Assembly (NCBI GenBank): GCA_007922225.1
Contig: ML679961.1
Coordinates: 70,412,890 to 70,476,889 of the forward strand
DNA from: Emydura subglobosa
Taxonomy: Eukaryota; Chordata; Testudines; Chelidae
DNA: 64,000 nucleotides
Direction of reading: 5' to 3'
Part shown: piece after piece, positions 31,862-42,800 of the stretch
Layout: each line of letters begins with the position of its first letter
Position numbering within the stretch: the stretch's first letter is position 1
Translations under genes and position numbers: made by a program
The notes under the pieces: model-generated
The model's database searches: none
The model's input: the letters and a program-made list of their open reading frames with translations, nothing else
What the model was told of the DNA's origin: nothing

Positions 31862-32733
31862 TTACTTCTTGTAACGAGATAACCATTCCAAGTCCCTATT
31901 TAGACCCAGTTTGATTATGTCAAGTTTGCAGATGAGTTCCAGCTCTGCAGTTTCTCGCTGAAGTCTGGTTTTGAAGTTTTTTTTGTAGAAGTATGGCAAC
32001 TTTCAAGTCAGCTACAGAGTGTCCTGGGAGATTGAAGTGCTCTCCGACTGGTTTATGGATGTTCCCATTTTTTATGTCTGATTTGTGTCCATTTATTTTT
32101 TTGTGTATTGACAGTCTGGTTTGGCCAATGTACATGGCAGAGGAGCATTGCTGGCACATAATGGCATATATTACATTAGTAGATGTGCAGGTGAATGAGC
32201 TCCTTATGGTGTGGCTGATGTGGTTAGGACTTGTGATGGTGTCTCTAGAGTTGATGTGCGGGCAAAGCTGGCAACGGGGTTTGTTGCAGGGATAAGTTCC
32301 TGGGTTATTGTTCTTGTTGTATGGTGTACGGTTGCTGGTGAGTATTTGCTTCAGGTTGGGGGGCTGTCTTTAAGCAAGGATAGGTCTCTGCCTCCCACAG
32401 CTTGAGTCAGTAAGGGATCATCTTCTAGCATAGGTTGTAGATCCTTAATGATGTGTTGGAAAGATTTTATCTGGGGGCTGTAGATGATGGCCAGTGGTGT
32501 TCTGTTGTTTTCTTTGTTGGGTCTGTCCTGTAATAAGTGACTTCTGGGTACCCGTCTGACTCTGTCAATTTGTTTCTTCACTTCTCCAGGTGGGTATTGT
32601 AGTTTTAAGAATGTTTTATGGAGATCCTGTAAGTGTTTGTCTTTGTCTGAAAGATTGGAGCAAATCCGGTTGTATCTTAGGGCTTGGCTGTAGACAATGG
32701 ATCGTGTAATGTGTCCTAACAGAAGCTCCTGAT
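31862..32733 (-). pseudogene. Penelope-like protein, C-terminal RT part and GIY-YIG endonuclease
   Basis: Starting near 32733 the minus strand reads SIVYSQALRYNRICSN, typical of the region after the RT catalytic core. It continues with KKQIDRVRRVPRSHLLQ and NRTPLAIIYSPQIKSFQHII. A frameshift near 32350-32365 intervenes, then PPNLKQILTSN, and a Cys-rich linker (PCNKPRCQLCPHI). The GIY-YIG domain follows (MCQQCSSAMYIGQTRLSI, then HKSDIKNGNIHKPVGEHFNL and PGHSVADLKVA). A second frameshift near 31980 precedes the last stretch, which ends at TAA 31862-31864 (LNRDLEWLSRYKK type). The endonuclease would nick target DNA for reverse transcription. The copy is broken and lacks the RT core. Confidence 0.9.
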
Positions 32734-32839
32734 GTAAATCTTCTAGCAGTTTGACTTGTAACCATTTAGAATGTTCGCCTCACACATCAACAACACATTC
32801 TCTGTTGTGTATCGAGTGTTAAAGAATTGTTCTCTAGGA

Positions 32840-33320
32840 ATCCTGAAATTTCGGCTCTGAATAAGCTGAGCAGCCCTGTGGCACAAAGTGCTGGTTCTGT
32901 AATTACAGATTCTTGGTGCAGTGTGATATTGGTTCTGCAACTTGGCAAAGCATGCTGCCTTTCCTGGATAAACTCATCAACCCAGTGCAGCCTAAATTTG
33001 CCCATGAGCTGAGTCACAAAGTAGTTTTGACTCTGAGGAAGCCCCTCAATCTGGCAGAACATAGTATACGCTCTGTTTAAGCCTGGTAGCTCAACACAGC
33101 ATGGTATTTGTTCTAGATAATCACTGCAGTCTGGCGCATCATGGAAGCAGTTCTATATGACACCAGCAATTTGACACTGTCATTAGATTGGTATGAGTTC
33201 AGCAACGCCGCAGAGTGTGATACTGACGATGTGAAGTTAGCAGAATGGCAGCATGTGGTATGGGCCCAGCTTGACGGTAGCAGCCTTGCAGTGTGTGGAC
33301 TCAGCTGGGCATATATTTAA
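32840..33320 (+). repeat. Degenerate minisatellite, unit about 38-45 bp
   Basis: A weak periodic motif, GGCACAGYATGGTATTGGTT-like then TCTG, recurs: TTGGTGCAGTGTGATATTGG, CTTGGCAAAGCATGCTGCC, TCTGGCAGAACATAGTATAC, CTCAACACAGCATGGTATTT, TCTGGCGCATCATGGAAGC and ATGGCAGCATGTGGTATGGG. Overlapping open frames on the minus strand (32743-33062) are a by-product of this repetition. The array starts right after the truncated Penelope element. Confidence 0.45.
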
Positions 33321-34529
33321 CAACAGAGCAGAAATCAGTGACAGCCTCATGTAAACACTCTACTGTTGGTCCCAAACACACTGTCTAGCCTAAGTGCAGT
33401 TTGCTTGGCTCTAGCCAGTTCTACCAATTCCTCATTATCATAATTTCCAAAATAACCTAAACAAATACGTCACTGAAAAGACAATGAAGCACAGAGCTAG
33501 TGTGAGGGTAGCAGGTTTTCTGGAGCAGTTTGAAATGTTGCCTACAGTGAATAAGGGATAACAACACCTCTATGGGAAGACATTGGAGATGACTGGGGAT
33601 CCTTTTCACAGCAGTAGTAGGGCTTGTACCTGCTGTGAAAATGTGCCCAGCAGTGTGTGGCCATCACTTCTGGTAAAATGGTACGACAAGTGGGCACACA
33701 ATTAACACAACAAACATTGACTAACTTACTGGGGATGGCAACCCAAGTCTTCCTCCCCAGATCTGAGCAGCCCATGCTTCCATCACACCAGCCAATGCAC
33801 CTCAGCCCTGACATGTAACCTTGTCCCCATCCCTAAGCCGTGCTCATGCACCTCAGCCCTGAATTGCAGCACCCCAGTACAGTTTTATCTGTCAGTGTCC
33901 CTCTGTCCTGAACTCAAAGAGCCTTATTATTTCTTTCAGTCAGTTTCAAGTTCTAATAATGAACAGGATGGTGATCTGGGCTCAAGAAGTGTAAAGAAAA
34001 GGTCTTTCATTCCGGTTTGGGAGCATCTGAATATTTGAAGTGCTGTCTAAACGCTGTGGTAATTTGCCATCAAAGGGCAGCAGCACGCGGACAAATACAT
34101 TCATTATCCTGGCAGAGGACAGCAGCTCTCACATCAAAGAGTCTATTAACATTTTGTTCATTTTTTCTTAATTCTTCCCTATGAAACTTCTCTCTCTGCC
34201 AACAGCACAAAGGAAAAACATCTTGGGAACCCTCCCAGCTCATTTACTCTTTGTTTGGGGGGCAGAGGGTTGAAGAGCTGAAAGATAATGAAGCAATTTG
34301 CTCCATTAATAATGATTCGAATCTAGTTTCTCTTTCTGTCTTTCTCAGCTGTGGAGATGGCTATTTGCTTTCTAATGCAGGCTGTGTTATCTTCCTTTCC
34401 CCCTCCCCAGGCATGCTGGCCATCTTCTTGAATCCCTTTGTTGACTTCTTCTCTCCTTTTACAGGAAACAGCCCTGGTCTATGACAGCATAATGATGTTG
34501 CTCAGGGGTGTGGAAAATCCACATTTTCT
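33321..34529. other. Non-coding stretch
   Basis: No gene or repeat was recognised. Confidence 0.45.
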
Positions 34530-34870
34530 TGCATTTGGGGAGGCTGGCTCCACCCTGAGGTGCCGCCCCCACTTGGCCTCCCCTGAGCCTCCTTTCCAGC
34601 TGCTTGCACTTCTCGACCCCTTCACCCAAGGCCCCCCCTCCTGCTGCTGGTTCCTCTCAGCCCCCCTTGGGGGGAAGTGGGAGGGAGAGGAAAGGGAGGG
34701 GGCTGGGAGCTGAAAAGAGCAAGCAATGGGCGGGGGGCTGTCTTGGAGGAAGAGGTGGGGCGGGAAGAAGAGCAATGCGGGTGGGACATGGGGACAGAGG
34801 CCAAGTGGGAGCTTCTGGTGGCTGTTTGGGGAGGTTTAGCATCCCCAAGCCTCTTATACCTGCCACCCAC
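34530..34870. repeat. GC-rich fold-back: pyrimidine-rich left half, purine-rich right half
   Basis: From about 34560 the plus strand is C/T-rich (CTTGGCCTCCCCTGAGCCTC). It then switches at CCCCCCTTGGGGGG (34661-34674) to G/A-rich (GTGGGAGGGAGAGGAAAGGG). The switch makes the two halves partly complementary. All long overlapping open frames in 34438-34969 come from this composition. Confidence 0.5.
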
Positions 34871-35970
34871 GTAAGGCAGGGAGAAGAGCGTGGGACAAGG
34901 GTCCCTGCCCACAGATAGGTAATCGGCTGGAGACCTGACACCTAACTGGGCACTTCTGGAGTGGACCATGGGGGGCAGGGGATACAGGTGCAGTTACCCT
35001 GAAACTATGACGCTGGTTACCAAAGAGAAACCAACCTGGAAGGAGCAGCAGTTGGGAGTGGGGCATCAGAGGGAGGAACCTGCTGGGGGCAGGAGAAGCC
35101 CCCACAGGGTCTTGAGTCCTCTTGAGCTTTGCAAAATGATCTAGCCATTTGCAGACCTCAAAATATAAAAGTTCAAAATGTAGTGATAAAAGCCCCCTGA
35201 AACCACTAGGGCTGCAATGAAATGTCTTTTCATCACTAAATAGGTTCATCATGAATGAATATTTTAAAACCATTTTTGCTTAATGAGGCTTCCAGACTTG
35301 GCTGGATCTCTTAGAAAAGGTTCTCTTTTGATTCCCTCACTGCTGTGAGGAATCTTTCTACCCTTACCTCTTGCCTTCTGTACTCCCACCAGAACACATC
35401 TTCCCCTCTCTAGTCCTATGATGACTCTTCTCTCTCTGTTTCCAGGATTCTGAGGGTCAGATTTTGGCCTCCACCATGGCATCTTTATGTTGCTCCAGCA
35501 GCATACAGAGGACACAGTGGGAACTGCTTGGCCCCCAAGGAAGTTCTCCCAGGGCAGGGGCAGTTTAGGGCCATGATATGCGTCCCTGTATTACCCCCAA
35601 CCCTTACAGCCTTCAGTGTAGTCGTGCTGCAACGGGTGCATTGGGGATGGGCCAGATCACTCTGCTGAGTGGCAGAGCCCAGATTCTTTCTATGCCCATT
35701 CATGTTCTTCTTGATTGAAAAAGGCACTCAGATACCATGGTAATAGGCACAGTATACAAATTTAAATAGTTGTATATTTAATAATTATTACATTACTATT
35801 AATGATAGAATTTACATGGTACAGTAAAAGTACACAGGTAAAACCGCAGGGACTATGACCCAAAGAGCATGCAATGTAATTGAAACAAATGAAATACACA
35901 GGACAAAAAATGAGACATGACTTATTTTAAGCAATTATTTTGGGGAAGTTTTGTGGCTTATGCTATAGAC
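34871..35970. other. Non-coding stretch
   Basis: No gene was recognised. Open frames at 34854-35273 and 35264-35727 have no known motif. Confidence 0.45.
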
Positions 35971-36115
35971 CAGTGACACTCAGACTGAGGCTCAAGAGCC
36001 ACAAGTGGCTCCATAATGTGTCTCCTGTGGCTCTTTGCAGCACATGATATTAAAACATGTGTGATTTAATTATTAACCAATTTAAGTTATTAACCAATCC
36101 GGATGCTTTTACTGT

Positions 36116-36865
36116 TGTGATAAGGTGGCCTTCGTGCTTCCGTGGGCCAAGTGCTTCTTTGGTGTGGTGGGCACAAAATGGCCACCCGGGCTCCCACCAG
36201 TCCTAAAATGGCAGCCATCTTGCTTCTGCCCCGTCTCCCTTCGTGCCTTCACTGGCCGAGCAGTGCCCTCGGGACCTTAGATTTTGCAATGGGGTAGGGG
36301 GTGTCCGAGCCCGCCCTCTTCTTCGGACACCAGCCCAGAGACCCTGGCTGACTGTAGTGGCTGGCTGCTGCTATAATGCACTGTGAAAATCTTCCCTCTG
36401 GGCTGCTTCCCTACCCTGGTTTCCATCGGGGCTAAGTGGCCATTCCAACGGCCAACCCCCCTGCGTTTCTCTGGCTCCTGCCGCTCGCAGTTCTCCGCAC
36501 TCTTCAAACTCTCCCAAACTTCCAGACTCTCAAAAAAACTCCAAACCTCCAAACTCTCCAGATTCCAGGAGACCCCTGCCTGGCTGGCAGGGAGCTTTTA
36601 TCTGCTCCCAGGCAGCCCTTAATTGGTTTCAGCTGATCCTGACCACCCTGACCCTAATTGGTTTCAGCTGACCTTGGCCTCAGCTGGCCCTAATCAGCTT
36701 GAAGGGAACCTTGGGCAGCTGGTAGGGGAACAGGTCTTTGATCAGTCTTGGGCTAACATAGCTTCCTTCGACTATCCTCCAGTAGCCTGGGGGAGGGGCC
36801 TTAAGCAGTTAGCCCGCCCACCTCCTAGTTTGCAAATAAACTACCCTCTGGTAGCCCCTGTCACA
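36116..36865 (-). mobile_element. Solo LTR inside the hAT element, 750 bp
   Basis: The ends TGTGATAAGG and CCCTGTCACA are imperfect inverted copies with the TG...CA form of LTRs. The flanking tetramers CTGT (36112-36115) and CTAT (36866-36869) could be a target duplication with one change. The hAT sequence is continuous once the block is removed (ATTAACCAA words on both sides). On the minus strand GATAAAAG (36596-36603) is a plausible TATA box. No internal retroviral genes are present. Confidence 0.7.
36596..36603 (-). promoter_or_regulatory. Possible TATA box of the solo LTR
   Basis: AGCAGATAAAAGCTCCC on the minus strand, in the middle of the LTR where the U3/R border would lie. Confidence 0.4.
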
Positions 36866-36935
36866 CTATGTTATTAACCAATTGTAGCTGATAAAATAAT
36901 AGTAGTTGGTCAGTCATTTTGCTGTGAGAATAATA

Positions 36936-36963
36936 TCTATATCTATCTATCTATCTATCTATA
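36936..36963 (+). repeat. (ATCT)n microsatellite
   Basis: An ATCT tetranucleotide run with one early interruption, inside the hAT element and followed by a TATAC-rich stretch. Confidence 0.9.
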
Positions 36964-37138
36964 TACACACTATACTATACTATATATACACTAAATATTT
37001 CCTCTGTCATACAGTTTAAATATGAATATATAGTAAATCAAACAATGAATTCACTCTACTGTGGGTGGCTCTTTGGGGTAATGTTGGTTGCTAATTTAGC
37101 TCCTGAATCACTGAGGTCTGAGTATCACTGCTACAGAT

Positions 37139-37451
37139 GATCACAGTGGTCCCTTTTGGTCTTGGAATCTATGAATATAAATGTTGTTGAGACCTCACTG
37201 AAGAGAAGATCAGGATGTTTCTGAGAAGAAGAATGGTCCAAGGAAAAATTTGAAGGATGGTTTTGGCACATGTGGGATTAGGAGGCTGCTCTAGTCAGAA
37301 GAAGTGGCAGGAAAGAGGACACAAAGCTATTAATAAGAGAAGGAGACAAAGGGAGCTATTAGGAATGAAAGGTAATGCAGGAAAAAATGGGAGTAGAGGT
37401 TTAGGTATGGGTGGAATTATGCAACGCCTTGAACAGGAACACAAAGAGTTT
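37139..37451. other. Spacer
   Basis: No gene was recognised. Confidence 0.4.
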
Positions 37452-37466
37452 GAGGGCTTGAGTATA

Positions 37467-38483
37467 CAGTATAACCTCAAAGATATGAACACCTCGGGAA
37501 TGGAGGTTGTTCGTAACTCTGAAATGTTCATAACTCTGAACAAAACATTATGGTAGTTCTTTCAAAAGTTTAAAACTGAACATTGTTTTAATACAGCTTT
37601 GATACTTACTATGAAGAAGAAAAATGCTGCTTTTAACTATATTAATGTAAATGAAACAAGCACAGAAACAGATTCCTTATCTTGTCAAACCTTTTATTTT
37701 AAATTTCCCTTTATTTTTAGTACTGTAGTTTACATTTAACTATATTTCAATTTTAAGTAATTTCTCTTGCTTCGTTTTTTAGCGTTCATTACACATGAAA
37801 AAAAAAGCCAACACGAAAGCTCATTGATTCAAATGTTCATTCAAATAACCCTAAAAAAAATGCTGCAGCAAAACATGCTGGCATTAGTCTTTATAACAAC
37901 AACTAAACTAAGTTTGGATACTTTTTTTTTTATCCTGTAGTTCTTATGCAGGAAAATTATGTAGACTTAAAAAAATCTTTAATGGTACTCTGTGGCCACC
38001 AGCCCACTGCTAGTGCCCCTCCCTCCCCTTGCACTGCCAGAGATGCTGGCAGGACCCCGGAGAGCAGCCGCATGCAAAGCTTGGGCTGCATCAGGGCACA
38101 GGCTGTGGCCCTTTAAAACTTCTCCAGAACGGCTCCTGCTCCTACTCCAGGCCAGGCTTTGGTTGCAACACCAGCAGCTCAGGAGGCTGCCTGAGCTTGC
38201 AAGCTGGTCCCTCTCCTGAGGGGGAGCAGATGAAAACAGCATCCCCCTCCCAGTGGAGTGGGGGTGGGGGAGTGAAACAGCAGCCGCCCCTCATATGGGG
38301 AGTAGTAGAGTTGGGGAAAGAAAACACAGATGTGTCTATTGTAGCTTTATGATGAATCCAGGCACTGTATAGTACTGTTTTGGTCCCCCCCCCCCCGGTT
38401 GCTTACTTCCGGGTTCACAGGGTGTTCAGTTGGTCGGTTGGTCAGTTCGTAACTCCGGTGTTCGTATCTTTGAGGTTCTACTG
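37467..38483 (+). mobile_element. Tigger-like (Tc1/mariner) non-autonomous element, 1017 bp
   Basis: The left end CAGTATAACCTCAAAGATAT and the right end, reverse-complemented, CAGTAGAACCTCAAAGATAC match at 18 of 20 bases, and the similarity continues with GAACACC. TA flanks both sides (37465-37466 and 38484-38485), the diagnostic Tc1/mariner duplication. The left sub-terminal part repeats GTTCGTAACTCTGAA words, mirrored by CAGTTCGTAACTCCGG at the right. No transposase frame is left; the GC-rich right third gives chance frames only. Confidence 0.9.
38385..38396 (+). repeat. Poly-C tract, 12 C
   Basis: Uninterrupted C run near the right end of the Tigger-like element. Confidence 0.95.
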
Positions 38484-38485
38484 TA

Positions 38486-38610
38486 CTTATAGTGACGACG
38501 TTACCTATGCTGACAGGAGAGTGTCTCCCGTTGGCGTAGGTATTCCACCTCCCAGAAAGGGGGTAGCTATGTTGATGAGAGAAGCACTATCTACATCGCG
38601 GTTTAGGTCC
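38486..38610 (+). mobile_element. Harbinger-type MITE fragment, right side of the Tigger-like element
   Basis: GACGACGTTACCTATGCTGA, GGCGTAGGTATTCCACCTCC and GGGTAGCTATGTTGATGAGA match the interior of this MITE type. The counterpart at 59461-59688 has GGAGGTGGATTACCTATGCT. The left end of the same MITE, GGGCTTGAGTA, lies at about 37454-37464 on the other side of the Tigger-like element. Confidence 0.6.
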
Positions 38611-38720
38611 CTGCCTTACACTGTGATATCCCCAGCAAGCCAGACTATCTAATGGCCGGCCCCTGTGTGTTGCTGTTTCTCCCCGAGGGCTGAGAGCAGT
38701 GCATTGCCAGCAGCTACATG
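38611..38720. other. Spacer
   Basis: No feature was recognised. Confidence 0.4.
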
Positions 38721-39020
38721 TTACCACACAGCTCTTTCTAAGCAAGGACAGTTATTCTTCTGGTAAAAGCATTACAGAGAAAACACAATAAAAACAACAA
38801 ACCCATTTAAACACACAATAAACATACAGAAGTCGCCCATCATTCATTGAGAGCCCTAATAGGCCAAAGTCTTTCCAGCCCTTCTGCAAGGGTTAAGGAT
38901 CCCTTGAACAGAAATTCCTGTCTGTTTGTTGCATCAGAAAGGCCATGAGTCTGTTCAAGTGCAGTATTTTTATATCAAAAGCCCTTTCTGTGTCTGTTGG
39001 TCTTTGGAAAACCCAGTTTG
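38721..39020. repeat. Unnamed interspersed repeat, copy A
   Basis: It starts TTACCACACAGCTCTTTCTA and continues GGTAAAAGCATTACAGAGAA then AAAAACAACA. The same succession occurs at 55898-56060. The first 90 bases are clearly related; beyond that similarity fades. It could be part of an LTR, but ends are not visible. Confidence 0.5.
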
Positions 39021-40704
39021 TACCAGTATATGCAAGCCTCCCCTGTGGGATGGTACCTTTTTATAGGTCTTTACAACCTAGGTAATTCACTTTATTCCTC
39101 TCCCATTGTTTTTGATTCCTGGCAGAGTTGCATGCAATCCCTGGCCCACAGTGATACGTAAACTTAATACAATAGGGTCCCCAAAGATATTGCATAGGAT
39201 TGCATTATCTGAAACCACCAGCACTGCATATGCATACAGCCTGCTGCTTCTTATTCATTGTGTGTCATAGGTGTAAGCACGTCCTAATCAGCTATGAATG
39301 CTGGTGCTGTCACTTATAGTCCTTTGTACAGAGATGCTCTGATAATGAGCAATAACTATAGAAGCTTTTGTAAAACAGCACCCAAATTAATGAGAGAGGG
39401 CATATTTTCTGTCCCCTCCCCAGAGCCCCAGATCACTCCCAGCAGCAAGAGAGAGAGGTTTTACAAATCCTAATAATGGCTGGAGTGAAAATGAATCCAA
39501 AGCAGGGATGATCAGAAATAAGTGAGACAGTTAGCCAAAGCTTTCGTATAATTTAAAAGTCTGGCTATCTGGGGTTTATGTGGAAGAGGCTCATTAACTC
39601 CAGAATGGAGGCAGCAGCCAAACTATTAATTAAAGAGACTTGGCAGAGGCAGCCTGCTTGGCTTACTTGCTTGACAAAAGGAAATGGGTGGGGGTGAGGG
39701 AGACGAAAGATTATTCAGATTAGGCCCCAGTAAAGTCTAGACAGTACTGGAAGGAGCTAGCTGATGCTTTCTTTCTTTTTGGTTTTTGCACCAAAGTTGG
39801 GAGTCACTGTGCTCCTGGAGACCTCAGAGATGGTTGTTCCCTGTTAACACTGGTGTGTAGAGTGGACGAGAAGGACAATTAACTGACACTATGATGTGAT
39901 GTCTCCCAGTCTTGATGTTCATCACGCCTTCCTTTTCCCATCCTGTTTCCCACCCTCCGTACACAGGTGCTCGGTCCTGACCTGCAGCACCTGTTGTATG
40001 CCTCTAGAATGAGATAATTAATTCCCGAGTCCATTTTATAATGGTGCAAGGCCAGCATGCTGGCTGTCTCTGCCTTTCCCAACAGTTCCCTATTTCGCAT
40101 TGCACCTGAGCAGGTAGAGCAACCCTGGACAAATCATCCAGCAAGTCACTAGCATGCAGGGCTGGAGGGAGGTTTAGAAGAGCAAAGTTAGTGCCATCTC
40201 CCCTTCCTCCTGAGCTCTGACCTAGAAAAGAAGAGCAGAGTAGACTAGTCTCTCTAGCAGAAATATACTTCACCATGTGGATCAATACCTTGGGGCTTGG
40301 AGTTGGTGCATCAGCAGAACTGCAGCTCAGCCAAGGAGTTCATAGTGCCATTGTGATCCTATACATGGTTTTACTATTCCTCAGTTCCAAGAGACAGCCA
40401 GTGTGCCTCCTCATGGACAGACACCTGGGCTTGGTGCCAGGCTAATTGTTATTAAAAGACATAAAGAAAGGGAATTTGCTCATTGTTGTAAAACTCAGCT
40501 CTGGAGGTGCTCAGCAAGTATTTCTTGTGCAAATGAAACCAATGCACCACTGAAACTCGTATAGAAAGGGAGGGGAATGTGGTGGCTTCTTAGTCCCACA
40601 TTATGGAAGACTCTCAAATAAATATTGTTTGCTTTAAAAACTATTACATTTCACATCAGATCTTGAAAACATCATAAGCAGATGCTCTCCAATGCCTTGG
40701 AGCA
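39021..40704. other. Non-coding stretch
   Basis: No gene or clear repeat was recognised in 1.7 kb. Confidence 0.45.
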
Positions 40705-41110
40705 GAATTACAATAATGATTAAAGGGCTGGCTGGGACAATTTATGAGAAAAGATTAAAAAAGTTAAGTAAGCATAACTTGGCTATTATGGTGGTTAAGG
40801 GAGAGATATCATGATACAAGTATCTGAAGGGTATAAACTCCAAGGCAGGAGCTGATGTGGTTCAGAGTGGTCCAGTGGGGGCTGAACATGGAACAACAGG
40901 ATGAAATTAAACCAATTCAAATTTAGGCTGCATGGCAGGAAACAAACACTTGCTCTTAGTGAGATATATCAGGCTGTGGGGCAGCCTCCCAGGGGAAGTG
41001 GAAGGAACTGGAATGAACAAAGTCCTGGAGCAACAGCTGTCTGAAATAACTGTGCAATGGTTCCAGGAGATGGACCATATGGGCCTTAAATACAACCTCT
41101 TTCTTTTTTG
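40705..41110 (+). mobile_element. CR1-related LINE 3' coding fragment
   Basis: In shifting frames it reads GTIYEKRLKKLSKHNLAI, YKYLKGINSKAGADVVQ, then TNSNLGCMAG and RLWGSLPGEVEGTGMNKVLE. These follow the order of the CR1 C-terminal region (YEERLKELGLF, YKYLKGIN, RLWNNLPREVVEA). No poly(A) tail is present. The copy is old and broken. Confidence 0.65.
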
Positions 41111-41439
41111 AGTTCTGTGGGAACATGTGCTGAGGTCATTACCCAGTCCTTCCTCAGGCATAACGCTCACTGAACTCAATGGGAATTTCGCCAGAGTAAC
41201 AACAGAGTGATGACATGGGTCTTTGTCCCTATAATTCTTTGTCCACTTATCTGTATCTGGTTTCCTATGGTGCTGGCCACTATATGCTTGTGCCATTTTA
41301 CTGTTTCCCCCAGTCCTCTCTCTTCTTGAAATAATCTGACTCTTATAGATGAGACATGCAAAGGATTGATTTAAGATCATTCCTTCTCATACGCATCTCC
41401 ATTTTATTTATGCATACATGTGTTATCCAAATAACAAAT
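41111..41439. other. Non-coding stretch
   Basis: A minus-strand open frame (40907-41380) spans the CR1 fragment and this stretch. It is antisense to CR1 on its left and unrecognised on its right. Confidence 0.4.
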
Positions 41440-41478
41440 ATCACAGGATCTTTTTCAGGGGATAAGGCAACAAGCACA

Positions 41479-41484
41479 TTTATT
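41479..41484 (-). promoter_or_regulatory. Polyadenylation signal of the LTR
   Basis: AATAAA on the minus strand, in the R region position. Confidence 0.45.
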
Positions 41485-41850
41485 GTGAATACAAAAATTT
41501 GGTAAATAGTATCAATAATGCAAATACCAGGGAAACAGGATCAACACTGTAACAATATCAATATTGTGCTTTACAAATACAGAAATTCTAATAAAATAAT
41601 TGATACACGTTTCAATTGGTACTTTCATTCACAATCATACACACAGACAGGCATACACAGACAGGAGACAGACAAACATACATAGGGGCCTCACAGATGT
41701 TATAGTTACCAGCCTCTTTGGTGCTCGTGGTAGTCACTGGCCAGGTGACTGTAGCACCAGGGTGAGGAGCAAGGTTCTTCCGATGCGCATCGGTACTCCT
41801 GGCTGGTGTGGTGATGTAGACCCAAACCTCCAGCCTTCATCTTTCTGTTC

Positions 41851-41860
41851 CATTTTATAG
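41851..41860 (-). promoter_or_regulatory. TATA box of the LTR
   Basis: CTATAAAATG on the minus strand. Confidence 0.5.
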
Positions 41861-42654
41861 GAAAAAGACCCCATGTAAGTCTATGGGTTTTTGCTCTGTC
41901 ATGCTGCATCTGCATTTGGTGTGATCCTCAATCACCCACATTGTTGCAAGCCTGATCAGATTTTGTTCTTTGAAGTGAGCTGACTCCAAAGTTATCAGAG
42001 TAGACTCCTCTTTGGCCAGTTGAATGGAAAAGTTATTATCTTCACTCCTTTCTTCTTCCCTCAAACGTTTTAGGTGAGGCTGGTGTTTTCTTCATCGTGT
42101 TTAGACATCCCTTACTGAGACCAATTGTTCAGTCACTCTCCCTGTCTACACCCACCTCAATTGCTCAGCCATTCACACTTCAATCACTCAGTGCCAACTC
42201 CTAGTTGAAGAATTCACATATTATTTTTAAAGCAAACATTTCATTTTTGCCACTGTCTTTCACAAGGTAGGTATATTACATTTCACAGTGTGGCTTCTTA
42301 TACTTAAAATAGGGTTTTTACAAATATATTGAAAGTGGATAAAATTAACAGATATAATGGTCAGTGGAGTGGTTTTACAAACAATCTTAAACCAAATAGA
42401 ATTATACAAAGTACAGACAGACTTGAATTATTATGCAGTAAATGGATATTTTTAAAAGACTGAAGTGAATATTTCAAAGAGTAGAACACTACAAGTCAGT
42501 TGAGGTTTTAGCTTTTGATTAAAGTTACAATGTATCAGGCTGAAGTGCCTCTTGGTAGAAAGAGGGGGGGCGGTGTTTGTGGCTCTGTTCTTTCATGTAT
42601 TTCATGAAAACAGGATTGGGCCAACACATGGTTCTGTCATCTCTATTTATGGAT

Positions 42655-42800
42655 TCAGACATTTTAAGAACAGAAGGGGCCATTGTGATAATCTAGTATG
42701 ACCTCCTGCTTAACGCAGGCCATAGATCTTCCCCCAGTATTCTCTGCATCAGACCCATAGCTTCTGTTTGAATTATACAGCACATCTCAATGCGTTTCCT
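42655..42800 (-). mobile_element. CR1-type LINE 3' tail fragment
   Basis: AGAACAGAAGGGGCCATTGT, GATAATCTAGTATGACCTCC and TGCTTAACGCAGGCCATAGA are the reverse complement of the CR1-type 3' end that in other copies reads AGATGACCTCCTGAGGTCCC. A related scrap lies at 55318-55420. Confidence 0.55.

Larger units (their letters stand above)
31630..32760 (-). mobile_element. Penelope-like retroelement, 5' truncated
   Basis: On the minus strand the element holds the C-terminal part of the single Penelope protein, including the GIY-YIG endonuclease, followed by a 230 base 3' tail. The tail reads ATCTGACGAAGTGG, then CATGAAAGCTTATGCC, then TTGTTAGTGCTACAGGACTC at the very end. Penelope-like elements are reverse-transcribing elements with telomerase-like RT. 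The 5' truncation falls near 32760, where sequence passes into a degenerate minisatellite. Confidence 0.85.
35971..37130 (+). mobile_element. Non-autonomous hAT element interrupted by an LTR
   Basis: The terminal repeats are CAGTGACACTCAGAC and GTCTGAGTATCACTG, inverted copies with one difference in 15 bases. The flanks CTATAGAC (35963-35970) and CTACAGAT (37131-37138) match at 6 of 8 positions, an aged 8 bp target duplication. Without the internal LTR the element would be about 410 bases. Matching GTGGCTC words near both ends are part of its sub-terminal region. Confidence 0.85.
41440..42310 (-). mobile_element. Solo LTR-like element
   Basis: On the minus strand CTATAAAATG (41851-41860) is a good TATA box. 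About 370 bases downstream is AATAAA (41479-41484), an LTR-like promoter to poly(A) spacing. The block has the layout U3 (42310-41890), R, and a short U5 near 41440. Ends are approximate and no target duplication was found. No retroviral protein is encoded. I recognise the sequence type as a sauropsid LTR but assign no family. Confidence 0.55.

Noticed and set aside
32743..33062. Upstream coding part of the Penelope protein
   Set aside because: The two minus-strand frames show no RT motifs and coincide with periodic sequence.
34438..34969. Several overlapping frames of 80-115 codons rich in Pro, Gly and Ser
   Set aside because: They are by-products of the C/T-rich to G/A-rich fold-back sequence.
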